NCBI GenBank assembly: GCA_002338895.1
Contig: DDJH01000034.1
Coordinates: 1,104-9,587 of the forward strand
Length of the DNA stretch: 8,484 nt
Direction: 5' to 3'
From: Lentisphaeria bacterium UBA1829
GTDB lineage: Bacteria > Verrucomicrobiota > Lentisphaeria > Victivallales > UBA1829
Below are positions 1 through 7,100 of this stretch, one piece after another. Position numbers and translations under genes: made by a program. Below the pieces are notes generated by a model. It was given only the letters and a program-made list of their open reading frames with translations. It did not search any database and had not been told where the DNA came from. Within the stretch, counting starts at the first letter, position 1, and each line of letters begins with the position of its first letter.

Positions 1-228
1 AGAGGATGGATCCTTCCTGGAGTTCCTGACGCCAGATCCGTTCCGGATGGGGGCCCCGCTCCATCCGCCGGAGATTCTCCGGATATCATATTCGAGTTTC
101 CGGGCGGTTCCCAGCACATATTCCCGTGTTTCGCGGCTGATTTCCGGATCGGCTTTGGTGACGCGTGAGACTGTCGCCTGTGAACTGCCCGCAGCCCGTG
201 CCACATCCCGTCCGCTGATTCGTTTCAT
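1..228 (-). CDS. LacI-family transcriptional regulator, N-terminal DNA-binding part (partial, cut by window edge)
   Basis: Reading leftwards from the ATG at 228-226, the first 48 or so residues are a textbook LacI helix-turn-helix and hinge start: DVARAAGSSQATVSRV at residues 8-23, followed by DPEISRETREYVLGTARKLEY. This domain binds a palindromic operator; the sugar-binding domain that would follow lies outside the window. The start is the first possible one: no ATG, GTG or TTG start was found just upstream in frame, and AGGAGAG lies 11-13 bases before it. After about residue 48 the frame stays open to the edge (76 codons) but no longer looks like a LacI linker: it is Gly/Ser/Arg-rich and uses AGA/AGG for three of five arginines, which is unusual for this locus. 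A shifted frame reads more naturally, so a frameshift or broken gene is possible. It is divergent from the glycosidase operon and probably controls it. Confidence 0.85.
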   Translation of the reverse strand, partial: MKRISGRDVARAAGSSQATVSRVTKADPEISRETREYVLGTARKLEYDIRRISGGWSGAPIRNGSGVRNSRKDPSS

Positions 229-246
229 TCTGTCCCAGACTCTCCT

Positions 247-262
247 TTCTCCTTGCGGAGAA
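247..262 (-). promoter_or_regulatory. Hairpin in the regulator's 5' leader
   Basis: On the minus strand this reads TTCTCC-GCAA-GGAGAA: a perfect 6-bp stem closed by a GCAA (GNRA-type) tetraloop. Its 3' arm contains a GGAG, and it runs straight into a second, unpaired AGGAGAG that lies 11-13 bases before the regulator's ATG. It could tune access to the ribosome-binding site or simply stabilise the leader. A six-pair stem can arise by chance, so function is inference. Confidence 0.35.
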
Positions 263-297
263 CATGACTTCGAATGGGGAGATTTTTACTTGTTTTG

Positions 298-313
298 ATG
301 CATAAATTTGCAT
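298..313. promoter_or_regulatory. Candidate LacI-type operator (16-bp dyad)
   Basis: ATGCATAAATTTGCAT is an imperfect palindrome with outer arms ATGCA and TGCAT and six of eight base pairs matching. Its size and even symmetry suit a LacI-family dimer. It lies in a short AT-rich island between the regulator and the divergent operon, 20 bases upstream of the candidate -35 box of the operon. It is therefore well placed to cover the regulator's own promoter (autoregulation) and possibly to affect the operon. It also contains a direct repeat, TGCATAAA at 299-306 and 309-316, with a 10-bp period of one helical turn. Which protein binds is not shown by the sequence. Confidence 0.5.
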
Positions 314-333
314 AAAAATCCGCAGTTTCCCTG

Positions 334-361
334 TTGCGTCTTTCGGGGAAATGTGTATAAT
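334..361 (+). promoter_or_regulatory. Candidate sigma-70-type promoter of the operon
   Basis: A perfect -10 box TATAAT (356-361) is preceded, with a 16-base spacer, by TTGCGT (334-339), which shares only the first three bases with the -35 consensus. Transcription would start near 368 and give a leader of roughly 48 bases before the first start codon. The weak -35 box suits a regulated promoter. The -10 match is clear; the -35 assignment is tentative. Confidence 0.55.
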
Positions 362-395
362 TTATAGGGTCAGACGGCTTTACAATGCGTGAAAC

Positions 396-404
396 AGGAA
401 AGGA
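396..404 (+). promoter_or_regulatory. Ribosome-binding site of the first operon gene
   Basis: AGGAAAGGA ends 11 bases before the ATG at 416 and 8 bases before the adjacent GTG at 413. The frame is open up to a GTG at 389, but this purine-rich site lies downstream of that GTG. It therefore points to initiation at 413 or 416 rather than 389. Confidence 0.6.
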
Positions 405-415
405 TTTGTTTGGTG

Positions 416-1768
416 ATGAAATTTGTCAGTCCCAGTCAACGGGCGCCCCGTTATTTTGAGAAGGCGGATGGTTCCTCTTTTCTTCCGATCGGGCTCAATC
501 TCTGTTTTCTCCGGGATTCCGAAAGCAGAAAAGAAGCGGAAGTTCTGGAGACGTTCCGCTTCTGGATGACGGAATTTGCCCGCAACGGCGGAAACTTCAT
601 CCGGGTCTGGCTCGGTGTCCCGTTTTTCGACATCATGCCGGATCGGCCGGGGCAGTACAGCGAAAAGAATCTTTCGCACATCCGCTTCATTGTGGATCTT
701 GCGGAGAAGCTGGGGATCCGCATCAAGTTCACGCTGGAGCACTTCCGGCGGATCGGGTATGGTTCGGATACGGAACTCTTTCCGGGAGTGGTGGACTTCA
801 ATAAACCGCTCTATCTGGGTCTGGTTTCGAATATGCGGGAGTATCTGGAATCTCCGGAGTGCCGGAAGATTTATCTGGCCAAGGCGAAGCGGCTTGCGGA
901 TGCCGGGTTCGGCGATTCGGAGGCGGTCATCGCCTGGGAGCTCTGGAACGAGATCAACTGCATCGGGAGCGAAGAGGAGATTGGTCCGTGGAGCGAATTT
1001 ATGGTTGCGGAACTTTCGAAACTTTTTCCGCATCAGATGATCGTCCAGAATTTCGGGAGTTTTTCCGGAGCGACGGGGTATCGCTCCTACGATGCTCTGG
1101 CGCGGCTGAACGGCAACGGTTTTCTTCAGGTGCATCGCTATCTGGATCCGGGAGCGGAGATGGATGTCTGCCGCGGCCCGATGGATGTTCTCTGCTCGGA
1201 TGCGATTCGGGAGCTGCGGGACCGGAGCTCATCGCTTCCTGCCGTTCTTGCGGAGTGCGGAGCGGTGGAGGCGAATCATGCCCGGTATTCGGATCTGTAT
1301 GCGTCGGACCGGGAGGGCACCCTGCTTCACGACATGCTCTTTGCACCGTTTTTCTCCGGGAGCGCCGGATGCGGACAGGCATGGCACTGGGATCATCTTT
1401 ATATTCAGAAACATCATCTCTACCATCATTTTGCCCGATTTGCGAAAGCGGTGGAAGGAGTGGATCCTGTGGAGGAGAATTTTGTTCCGTATCATACGGA
1501 GACGCATCGTCTGCGGATTTACGGACTCCGGGGGAAGAAGCATACTCTTCTCTGGTGTCGCGACAAGCAGAACGACTGGAGAAGGGAACTGGTCGAACGG
1601 ATCGCTCCGGATGTGCTTCATGGAGAGCGGATTCCGGTGGAAGGACATGGGGAGTGTTCCTGCTATCTTCCGTGGGAGAATTGTGAACGGTCTCTATCTC
1701 AGAAGGACGGCTGGTGCGAGCTTCCGGACTTCCGCCGCTCCATTGTTGTAAGAATTGGCTCGAAATGA
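416..1768 (+). CDS. Clan GH-A glycoside hydrolase (GH5-like), cytoplasmic
   Basis: A 450-residue protein with no signal peptide, predicted to hydrolyse beta-linked oligosaccharides in the cytoplasm. It reads as a (beta/alpha)8 barrel over residues 15-345: FIRVWLGVP at 61-69 is an early strand, WELWNEIN at 174-181 supplies the acid/base glutamate E179 after the conserved Asn, and PAVLAECGA at 275-283 supplies the candidate nucleophile E280. QAWHWDHLY at 321-329 is the aromatic strand-8 loop usual in GH5-type enzymes. Residues 356-450 look like a small C-terminal beta domain. The length suits a single-domain GH5-like enzyme. ATG 416 is chosen because the SD-like AGGAAAGGA sits just upstream; GTG 413 and GTG 389 are in frame. 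The stop overlaps the next gene's start as ATGA. Which sugar is cut cannot be told. Endo-mannanase or beta-glycosidase relatives are possible, and the exact GH family is uncertain. Confidence 0.85.
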   Translation: MKFVSPSQRAPRYFEKADGSSFLPIGLNLCFLRDSESRKEAEVLETFRFWMTEFARNGGNFIRVWLGVPFFDIMPDRPGQYSEKNLSHIRFIVDLAEKLGIRIKFTLEHFRRIGYGSDTELFPGVVDFNKPLYLGLVSNMREYLESPECRKIYLAKAKRLADAGFGDSEAVIAWELWNEINCIGSEEEIGPWSEFMVAELSKLFPHQMIVQNFGSFSGATGYRSYDALARLNGNGFLQVHRYLDPGAEMDVCRGPMDVLCSDAIRELRDRSSSLPAVLAECGAVEANHARYSDLYASDREGTLLHDMLFAPFFSGSAGCGQAWHWDHLYIQKHHLYHHFARFAKAVEGVDPVEENFVPYHTETHRLRIYGLRGKKHTLLWCRDKQNDWRRELVERIAPDVLHGERIPVEGHGECSCYLPWENCERSLSQKDGWCELPDFRRSIVVRIGSK

Positions 1769-3387
1769 AGAAGGAATCAAAGAAAAAGAAGGAGTGTTTT
1801 CTGATGGGTGGAATAGTTCATCTGCTTGTACTCTGGATCTTCTGCACGGGCTTCCTTTTACGGATCGGGGCAGGGGAGGAAGTTGTGCCCAAACAGGGTG
1901 GAGTCTGCTTCCGGTATGACGACATCCACAAGGTCCGGGAATGGGAGGAGATGGCCGATCTGTTCGAACGGAACGGCTTCCGCATGTGCCTTGCTGTGAT
2001 GCCCGACAGCTTCGCAACGCCGCAGCACGGAGAGTGTCTCGCGCAGCTGGCAAAACGGGGACACGAGATCATGGATCATACGCCGGAACATTCCATGTTT
2101 CAGCTTCGCTATCCGACAAAGCAGGAGTTCGAGGAGGCGGCGAAGCTCCCCTTTGTCGCGGAAACCCGTCCGGGATCGAACTGGGTCTTCTTCCGGTATG
2201 AATTCCGCAAAGAGCATCCGGAAAATGCCCGTTTCACCGGATCGGTCAGCGGAAACGAGCTGACGGCGGCCGATCCGGAATTTCTGAACCGTCTGACCTA
2301 CACTCGGAAAATCTATATCCCGTCCACGGGAAAAATCTACGGAATCCGGATCCAGGACGGCAGACGGCGGCTTTTCACATTCTGGGGTACCGGAGGCGTG
2401 AATCTCTCCCTGAAGAATGAACCGATGATCCTGTGCAGTGATCTGGCGATCCGTCCCTCCGGAGCTCTGATCCGTTATATGGCGGAACGGAGTCGCAGGG
2501 GATTCCGCAAATACGGCATTCCCGATCCGAAGGTCTGGTGTCAGCCCGGCGGATGGGAGCCTTTCCTGAGTGTGGAGGAGATCCGCGACGTTTATGAAAA
2601 AGAGTTTCATTACCGTTCCGCATCCTGCGTTCCGGAGGTGTATCCCTATTTCAACTGTTTCAACGATCCGGATCCGGACCGTTACCGGTTTGCCATGCGT
2701 CCCATGTTCCGTTTCTTCGATGAGGAGGCTTCGCTGGATGAGATCAAAAAAAGGATTGTCGATTCTGCGGCGCGGCATCGAGTCCTGATTTTTCTCAGCC
2801 ACATGAACACCCGGCGGATTCCCGGCGGCTGGAAAACGTATATGGAATCCCATGGTCAGCTGCTTGCATGGCTCCGCGAAAAACGCATACCGGTCCGCAC
2901 GCAGACCCAGTGGGCGGAGATCCTTTACTCGAAGAAGGCGGATCCAACGGTCGACATGATGCCGCCGCTGACCGTGGATCTTAATGACGACGGCATTCCG
3001 GACGGATGGGATTTCAATTCCGGCGCCGAAGCCGATCTCGCAAAAGGAGAAGCCATTCTGCCGCGGACGGGGATTCTGGAAGTGAACGGGCTTGCCGGGC
3101 TCGAGAAGGGCCGCTGCCGTTTCTCTCTCCGCTGCCGGGGGGCGAAGGGTGCCCGCATTCTGGTGGACTTTGAACAGTTCCCGCACAGAGAATGGAGAAA
3201 GCCGTCGGCGAAACAGACGGCGGTGTTTGAGATGTCCGGGGATGCCGGTCAGCTTTTTACGCAGGAAGTCGAAATCAAACCGGAGACCGTGGTGATGAAT
3301 CTCCGCATCCGCACAACCGCTGATGCGGCAGTCTCCTCTCCCGTTTTTCGGAAAATTCAAGAGAACAACAATAGGAGTCAGAAATGA
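1765..3387 (+). CDS. Exported polysaccharide-deacetylase-like (NodB/CE4-like) protein with C-terminal DGIPDGW beta module
   Basis: A 540-residue protein. Residues 1-37 look like a signal peptide: lysine-rich start MKKESKKKK, hydrophobic core at about 15-32, then RIGAGEE. Residues 45-390 resemble the polysaccharide deacetylase fold: YDD at 51-53 stands where the first metal-binding motif (TFDD-like) is expected, [11 protein letters not shown] at 99-109 resembles the second (H-x3-H type), CQPGGW at 259-264 resembles the RxPxG motif, and FLSHMN at 343-348 resembles the last. Such enzymes remove acetyl groups from polysaccharides in a metal-dependent reaction, but spacing and motifs diverge, so the substrate and even activity are uncertain. 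[11 protein letters not shown] at 405-415 opens a C-terminal beta-sandwich of the kind attached to bacterial carbohydrate enzymes. ATG 1765 overlaps the previous stop (ATGA) and gives a charged signal-peptide start. ATG 1804 has a better ribosome-binding site (AAGGAG) but a poorer signal peptide. The stop overlaps the next start. Confidence 0.72.
   Translation: MKKESKKKKECFLMGGIVHLLVLWIFCTGFLLRIGAGEEVVPKQGGVCFRYDDIHKVREWEEMADLFERNGFRMCLAVMPDSFATPQHGECLAQLAKRGHEIMDHTPEHSMFQLRYPTKQEFEEAAKLPFVAETRPGSNWVFFRYEFRKEHPENARFTGSVSGNELTAADPEFLNRLTYTRKIYIPSTGKIYGIRIQDGRRRLFTFWGTGGVNLSLKNEPMILCSDLAIRPSGALIRYMAERSRRGFRKYGIPDPKVWCQPGGWEPFLSVEEIRDVYEKEFHYRSASCVPEVYPYFNCFNDPDPDRYRFAMRPMFRFFDEEASLDEIKKRIVDSAARHRVLIFLSHMNTRRIPGGWKTYMESHGQLLAWLREKRIPVRTQTQWAEILYSKKADPTVDMMPPLTVDLNDDGIPDGWDFNSGAEADLAKGEAILPRTGILEVNGLAGLEKGRCRFSLRCRGAKGARILVDFEQFPHREWRKPSAKQTAVFEMSGDAGQLFTQEVEIKPETVVMNLRIRTTADAAVSSPVFRKIQENNNRSQK
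1789..1794 (+). promoter_or_regulatory. Strong Shine-Dalgarno sequence before an internal ATG (1804)
   Basis: AAGGAG lies 9 bases before the in-frame ATG at 1804. The earlier ATG at 1765 has only a weak upstream match. The site favours an alternative start giving a protein 13 residues shorter. It could also be chance, because the lysine-rich coding sequence here is purine-rich anyway. Confidence 0.4.
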
Positions 3388-4121
3388 AAGCGGAAAAACA
3401 TTCTCATTTTACCTTGATAGAACTCCTGATCGTCATTGCGATCATCGCCATTCTTGCCGGCATGCTTCTGCCGGCTCTGAACTCGGCTCGGGACAAAGCA
3501 AGGACCATTTCCTGTGCCTCGAAACTGAAACAGGTCGGTCTTGGCTTTCAGCAGTATATAGGCGACTACGATAGCTTCATGCCCCGCTACCGCTGGGAAC
3601 TGGAGGTTTCCGGAAACAATAACATCGGATATTGGCCCTATGTGTTCGAACAGGCAAAATACATTACGGCGGATGTCCTCTGGTGTCCGGCTCGTCTCCC
3701 CACCAATACCGCGGCGGATGCCTATTACAGAGACTGGCGGAAAAAACCGTTCAAATGGTCCAACTGGCAGTCCTGGTACCCGGAATACGGGTATAATCAA
3801 ATTCTCGGCCCGACTCTGACATCCGGAGATCCGATGGAGAAAATCAACAAAGTCAAAACTCCATCCAGAAAAATCGCCTATGCGGATTCCGTCAGAGGCG
3901 ACCGGGCGGTCGGATCCGCCCTGATCCACTCGTTCTATAATACTTCGGGGGCGAATGTTGTCTGGCCGGTGCACGGGAACTGGACACAGGCGAATATCAC
4001 CTATGTGGATGGACATGTCGGCAATGTCCGGGGTGCCGGATTCGGGGAAACCGCCAGCGAGGCTCTGTATAACGGAGTCCTTAAAAATGTTTCCGGAAAT
4101 TCTCCGTGGACATTGGAATAA
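3384..4121 (+). CDS. Prepilin-like N-terminal methylation-motif protein, H-X9-DG (DUF1559-like) type
   Basis: A 245-residue protein. After a short basic leader (MKAEKHSH) comes [18 protein letters not shown], the type IV prepilin/pseudopilin signature: a prepilin peptidase would cut between H8 and F9, with E13 as the conserved +5 glutamate. The next stretch ([13 protein letters not shown], then SCASKLKQ at 43-50) is the usual start of the family's periplasmic part. Near the C-terminus YVDGHVGNV (207-215) matches the DG motif, but the preceding histidine (H197) is 11 rather than 9 residues before the Asp. The protein would sit in the inner membrane by its N-terminal helix or assemble into a pilus-like fibre; the function of this family is not established. 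AGGAG at 3373-3377 lies 6 bases before the ATG, which overlaps the deacetylase-like stop (ATGA), suggesting coupled translation. Many such genes in Lentisphaerae sit beside glycosidase genes. Confidence 0.9.
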   Translation: MKAEKHSHFTLIELLIVIAIIAILAGMLLPALNSARDKARTISCASKLKQVGLGFQQYIGDYDSFMPRYRWELEVSGNNNIGYWPYVFEQAKYITADVLWCPARLPTNTAADAYYRDWRKKPFKWSNWQSWYPEYGYNQILGPTLTSGDPMEKINKVKTPSRKIAYADSVRGDRAVGSALIHSFYNTSGANVVWPVHGNWTQANITYVDGHVGNVRGAGFGETASEALYNGVLKNVSGNSPWTLE

Positions 4122-4137
4122 AAAATGAACATTGAAG

Positions 4138-4143
4138 AAAGGA
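4138..4143 (+). promoter_or_regulatory. Ribosome-binding site deciding the start of the large glycosidase
   Basis: AAAGGA, within a longer purine run, ends 9 bases before the ATG at 4153. In-frame TTG 4132 and ATG 4144 lie before or too close to this site, so 4153 is the best start. It also gives a compact signal peptide. Confidence 0.55.
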
Positions 4144-4152
4144 ATGCTGCTT

Positions 4153-7100
4153 ATGTTGAAAAATGTCATGATTCTGCTGTTTCTACCTCTCGCACTGACT
4201 TTCGGTGCGGTGCATAAGGAAAATTTAAAAAGTGTGATGTATCCGACCGCCGGAGTGATAAATCCGGAGCAGGGAACTCTCGAAATCACAATAACCCCCT
4301 CTTCCGACCTGAAAGATCTTGGACAGGGATGGCCGTTCGCTGTACAGATTCTCGGCAAGATCAACAGTCCGCAGACTCGTACGATTTTCGGAATCTACTC
4401 TCCGTCGCGAAGCAAGGACGGCAAACAGTACGGTCTTTATGCTCTGACCCGGACGCCGGGCGGCTCGATCTGCATTATAGATCGGAAATCGCAGGTCAAG
4501 GCGGGAGAAAGCGTCAATCTTGCGGTGTCCTGGGGACCGAAAGGAATGATCTTTTATGAGAACGGACGAATCCTCGGTGTACGGCCGTTCCCGTCGAAAC
4601 TCCTCGACCTTGCTCCGGAACTGCGGGTTTTCAACAGTGATCCGTTCTATGCACGCCGCATCAAAATTTCGGCTCTTCAGCTTCCCACTTCCGCTCTTCA
4701 GAAAAATCCGGCAGAGCCGTTCCGCGCGGATCCGGAATGCACGCTTCTGGCAAATGATCTTGCAAAGCCGCAATACTTTGCCGCTCCGGAAATTCGCAGA
4801 AATTCTCCGGTTTCCCTGATCCCCTTCGACTCCATGGATTCGCGAGTTGTACCGGAAGGAAAAGCGTTTCCGCTTTCTTTTGTCGGGAACAACCTCTCGG
4901 AGAAAGAGGTTTCTCTTCCCGTTGAATTTCAGGTGACGGGATTCGGAGAGAAAACATCCCGGACCATCCGCCGGACCGTGACTCTTCCGCCCGGATCCGT
5001 TCAGAAGAAAATTGCAGTTTCCCTTCCCGCATTTTCCGCCGGATTCTATTCGGTCAACGCAAAAGCCGGGAAGGAGAGTCGGAATTTTGCTCTCTCGGTT
5101 CTTCCGGATACGGGGAACGCTCCCAAAGGAAAACTGGAAGAATATCTCGGAACTGCGGCACCGGATGACGGGGCTGTTCTTCAGAAACTCGGCATTCGCT
5201 GGGTTCGTGCCTGGAACAGCAGTTATCTGCTCTGGCATCAGCTTGAGCCGGACAAGGGGAAATTCGATTTTCAGTCAGCCGACCGCGCCGTCGATCATTT
5301 CCGGAAGAACGGAATTCACGTGCTGGCTCTTCTCGGTTATCCGCCCTTCTGGGCGGCGGAAAAACCGGACTTCAACGGTCCGCAGGGCTCCCTGTTCGAG
5401 CGCGAAGCGGGAACCTGGAAACCGAAATCCATCGAGGAATGGAACAATTACATCCGCAAGACTGCCGAACATTTCAAGGGACGCATCTCCCATTACGAAA
5501 TCTGGAACGAAGTGGACTGGCACCCGCCGAAACGTGCGGCATCCTTTACCGGAACAACGAAAGAGTATTATGATCTGCTGGTCTCCGCTTCCCGTGTCCT
5601 GCATCAGGTTTCACCGGAGAACCGGGTCCTGATTTCCGGCTTCGGCGCCGGAGATCCCTGCGACCAGCAGATGCCGGAAGATCTCCTGAAAATGGGAGTG
5701 GCCGATCATATTGATGCGTGGAACCTCCATGCGTATTCGGTGATGACTCAGGCAAAACGGCATAAACAGCTTGTTCATGCCGTCAAACCGGGAATGCCGC
5801 TCTGGCAGACCGAACAGATGTGGCATGTTATCCAGGATCCGAGCCGCCGCGCCTATTTGACGGCCGCCATCAACTTCTGGTTTTTGAACCTCGGATTTGA
5901 AAAATATTTCTCGTTCGGCTGGGATTCGTTTCTTCCCGACAGACATACGGAATCGCCGGAGCTGCCACTTCATATTCTCGGAGTCTGCCAGCAGTATCTG
6001 CGCCAGTGCAGCCGGTACGCCGGAAAGATCCCCGGTCTTCCCGAATCGGACTTCGATGTGGCCTCGATGCTTCAGCGGACAGACGGATCCTGGCTCTCGG
6101 TAATCGGCAGCAGTGCCGGAAACTATGAAATCAAACTCGGGAATGGGAAGTTCTCCGCGCGGGACATGCTGGGACGAAAGGTCAAAGCGGAAAACGGGAC
6201 TCTGCATCTGAACGGTCAGATTCTTTATGTGATCTCCCCGGAAAAACTGAACATCCGTTCCTTCCGGCAGACAGGGGTCGGCCAGCTGCTTGCCAATCCC
6301 GGTTTCGAGGATCTCTCCGGCGATGATCTGGACGGGATTGACAAGTGCACCTTCGCCTCCTGGCAGATCCGCACTCAGCGCGATCCGAACGGACGTATTT
6401 CGATCGCGACCGAAGGCGGACGCGGCAAATATGCGGCCCGCATCTCCGCGTCGGGAAAAGATGTCTACCTGTTCAACTATCTCCGTCTTCCCGCCCCGGG
6501 CAACTATCGGATGACGGCGCATTTCCGTACGCTTTCCGGTTCTCCGCGCCCCTACATCTCGTTGTTTGACACCACGCCGAAATCGTGGCTGAAACGGAAG
6601 GTGTTTCCCACTCCGCCGAAAGACCGTTTTGTCAAGCTGACTTTCGACGTCAATGTCGACAAGCTCCCCGGAACGGTTGCCGCCATCTTCGGTATTCTCG
6701 GCGAGGGAGAGGTCCTGCTGGACGATGTGGAACTCTTCCGTTACGATCCGCCGATTCTGGAGGATGCCCGCGCTCTTCCGCTGCCTCTGCCGGAAAGAAA
6801 ACGTCCGAACTCCTTCTTCTCCAAGGAGGGAACCATTCATCTGGGCTGGGCGGATGTTCTCGGAAACGGGAAAAAGCAGATTGCCGGAGTCCCCTTTCTG
6901 CTGAATGAAAACTGGCTCGCCGTGACAGGCTCCTCCTGGAAAAACGGAAGCGAAAAAGAGGAGTTCCGCTTTGCACCCGTTGCAGCAAACGCGCTCTGGA
7001 TCCTTGGCGCATGCATGTACAATGCGCAGAAGGACGGAACCGTTCTTGCCGAACTGGAGCTGTGTTATGAGGATGGTTCCAGACGCTCTTTGCCGATTCG

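Noticed and set aside
86..313. Small minus-strand open frame starting inside the control region
   Set aside because: It overlaps the regulator in another frame, starts within the candidate operator and yields a low-complexity product. The LacI helix-turn-helix is in the frame starting at 228.
380..1135. 251-codon minus-strand open frame opposite the first glycosidase
   Set aside because: Antisense shadow of the GH-A gene; it would also cover the operon's start region and has no motif support.
1858..3360. 500-codon open frame on the minus strand opposite the deacetylase-like gene
   Set aside because: Its codons are aligned with the sense codons, so it is open only because the sense gene avoids TTA, CTA and TCA. 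No family motif is visible and the sense protein is clearly real.
4132..4152. Upstream TTG (4132) or ATG (4144) start for the large glycosidase
   Set aside because: The AAAGGA ribosome site lies after the TTG and touches ATG 4144; only ATG 4153 has proper spacing and gives a compact signal peptide.
4122..4152. Possible terminator or promoter between the prepilin-like and large glycosidase genes
   Set aside because: No hairpin plus T-run and no convincing -35/-10 pair were found; read-through within the operon is the simpler view.
4125..4217. 30-codon open frame starting ATGAAC in the gap before the large glycosidase
   Set aside because: It lacks a ribosome-binding site, overlaps the signal peptide in another frame and its product has no leader-peptide pattern.
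7007..7027. Inverted repeat GCGCAT...ATGCGC
   Set aside because: A six-base match with a nine-base loop inside a coding region and no T-run; easily due to chance.
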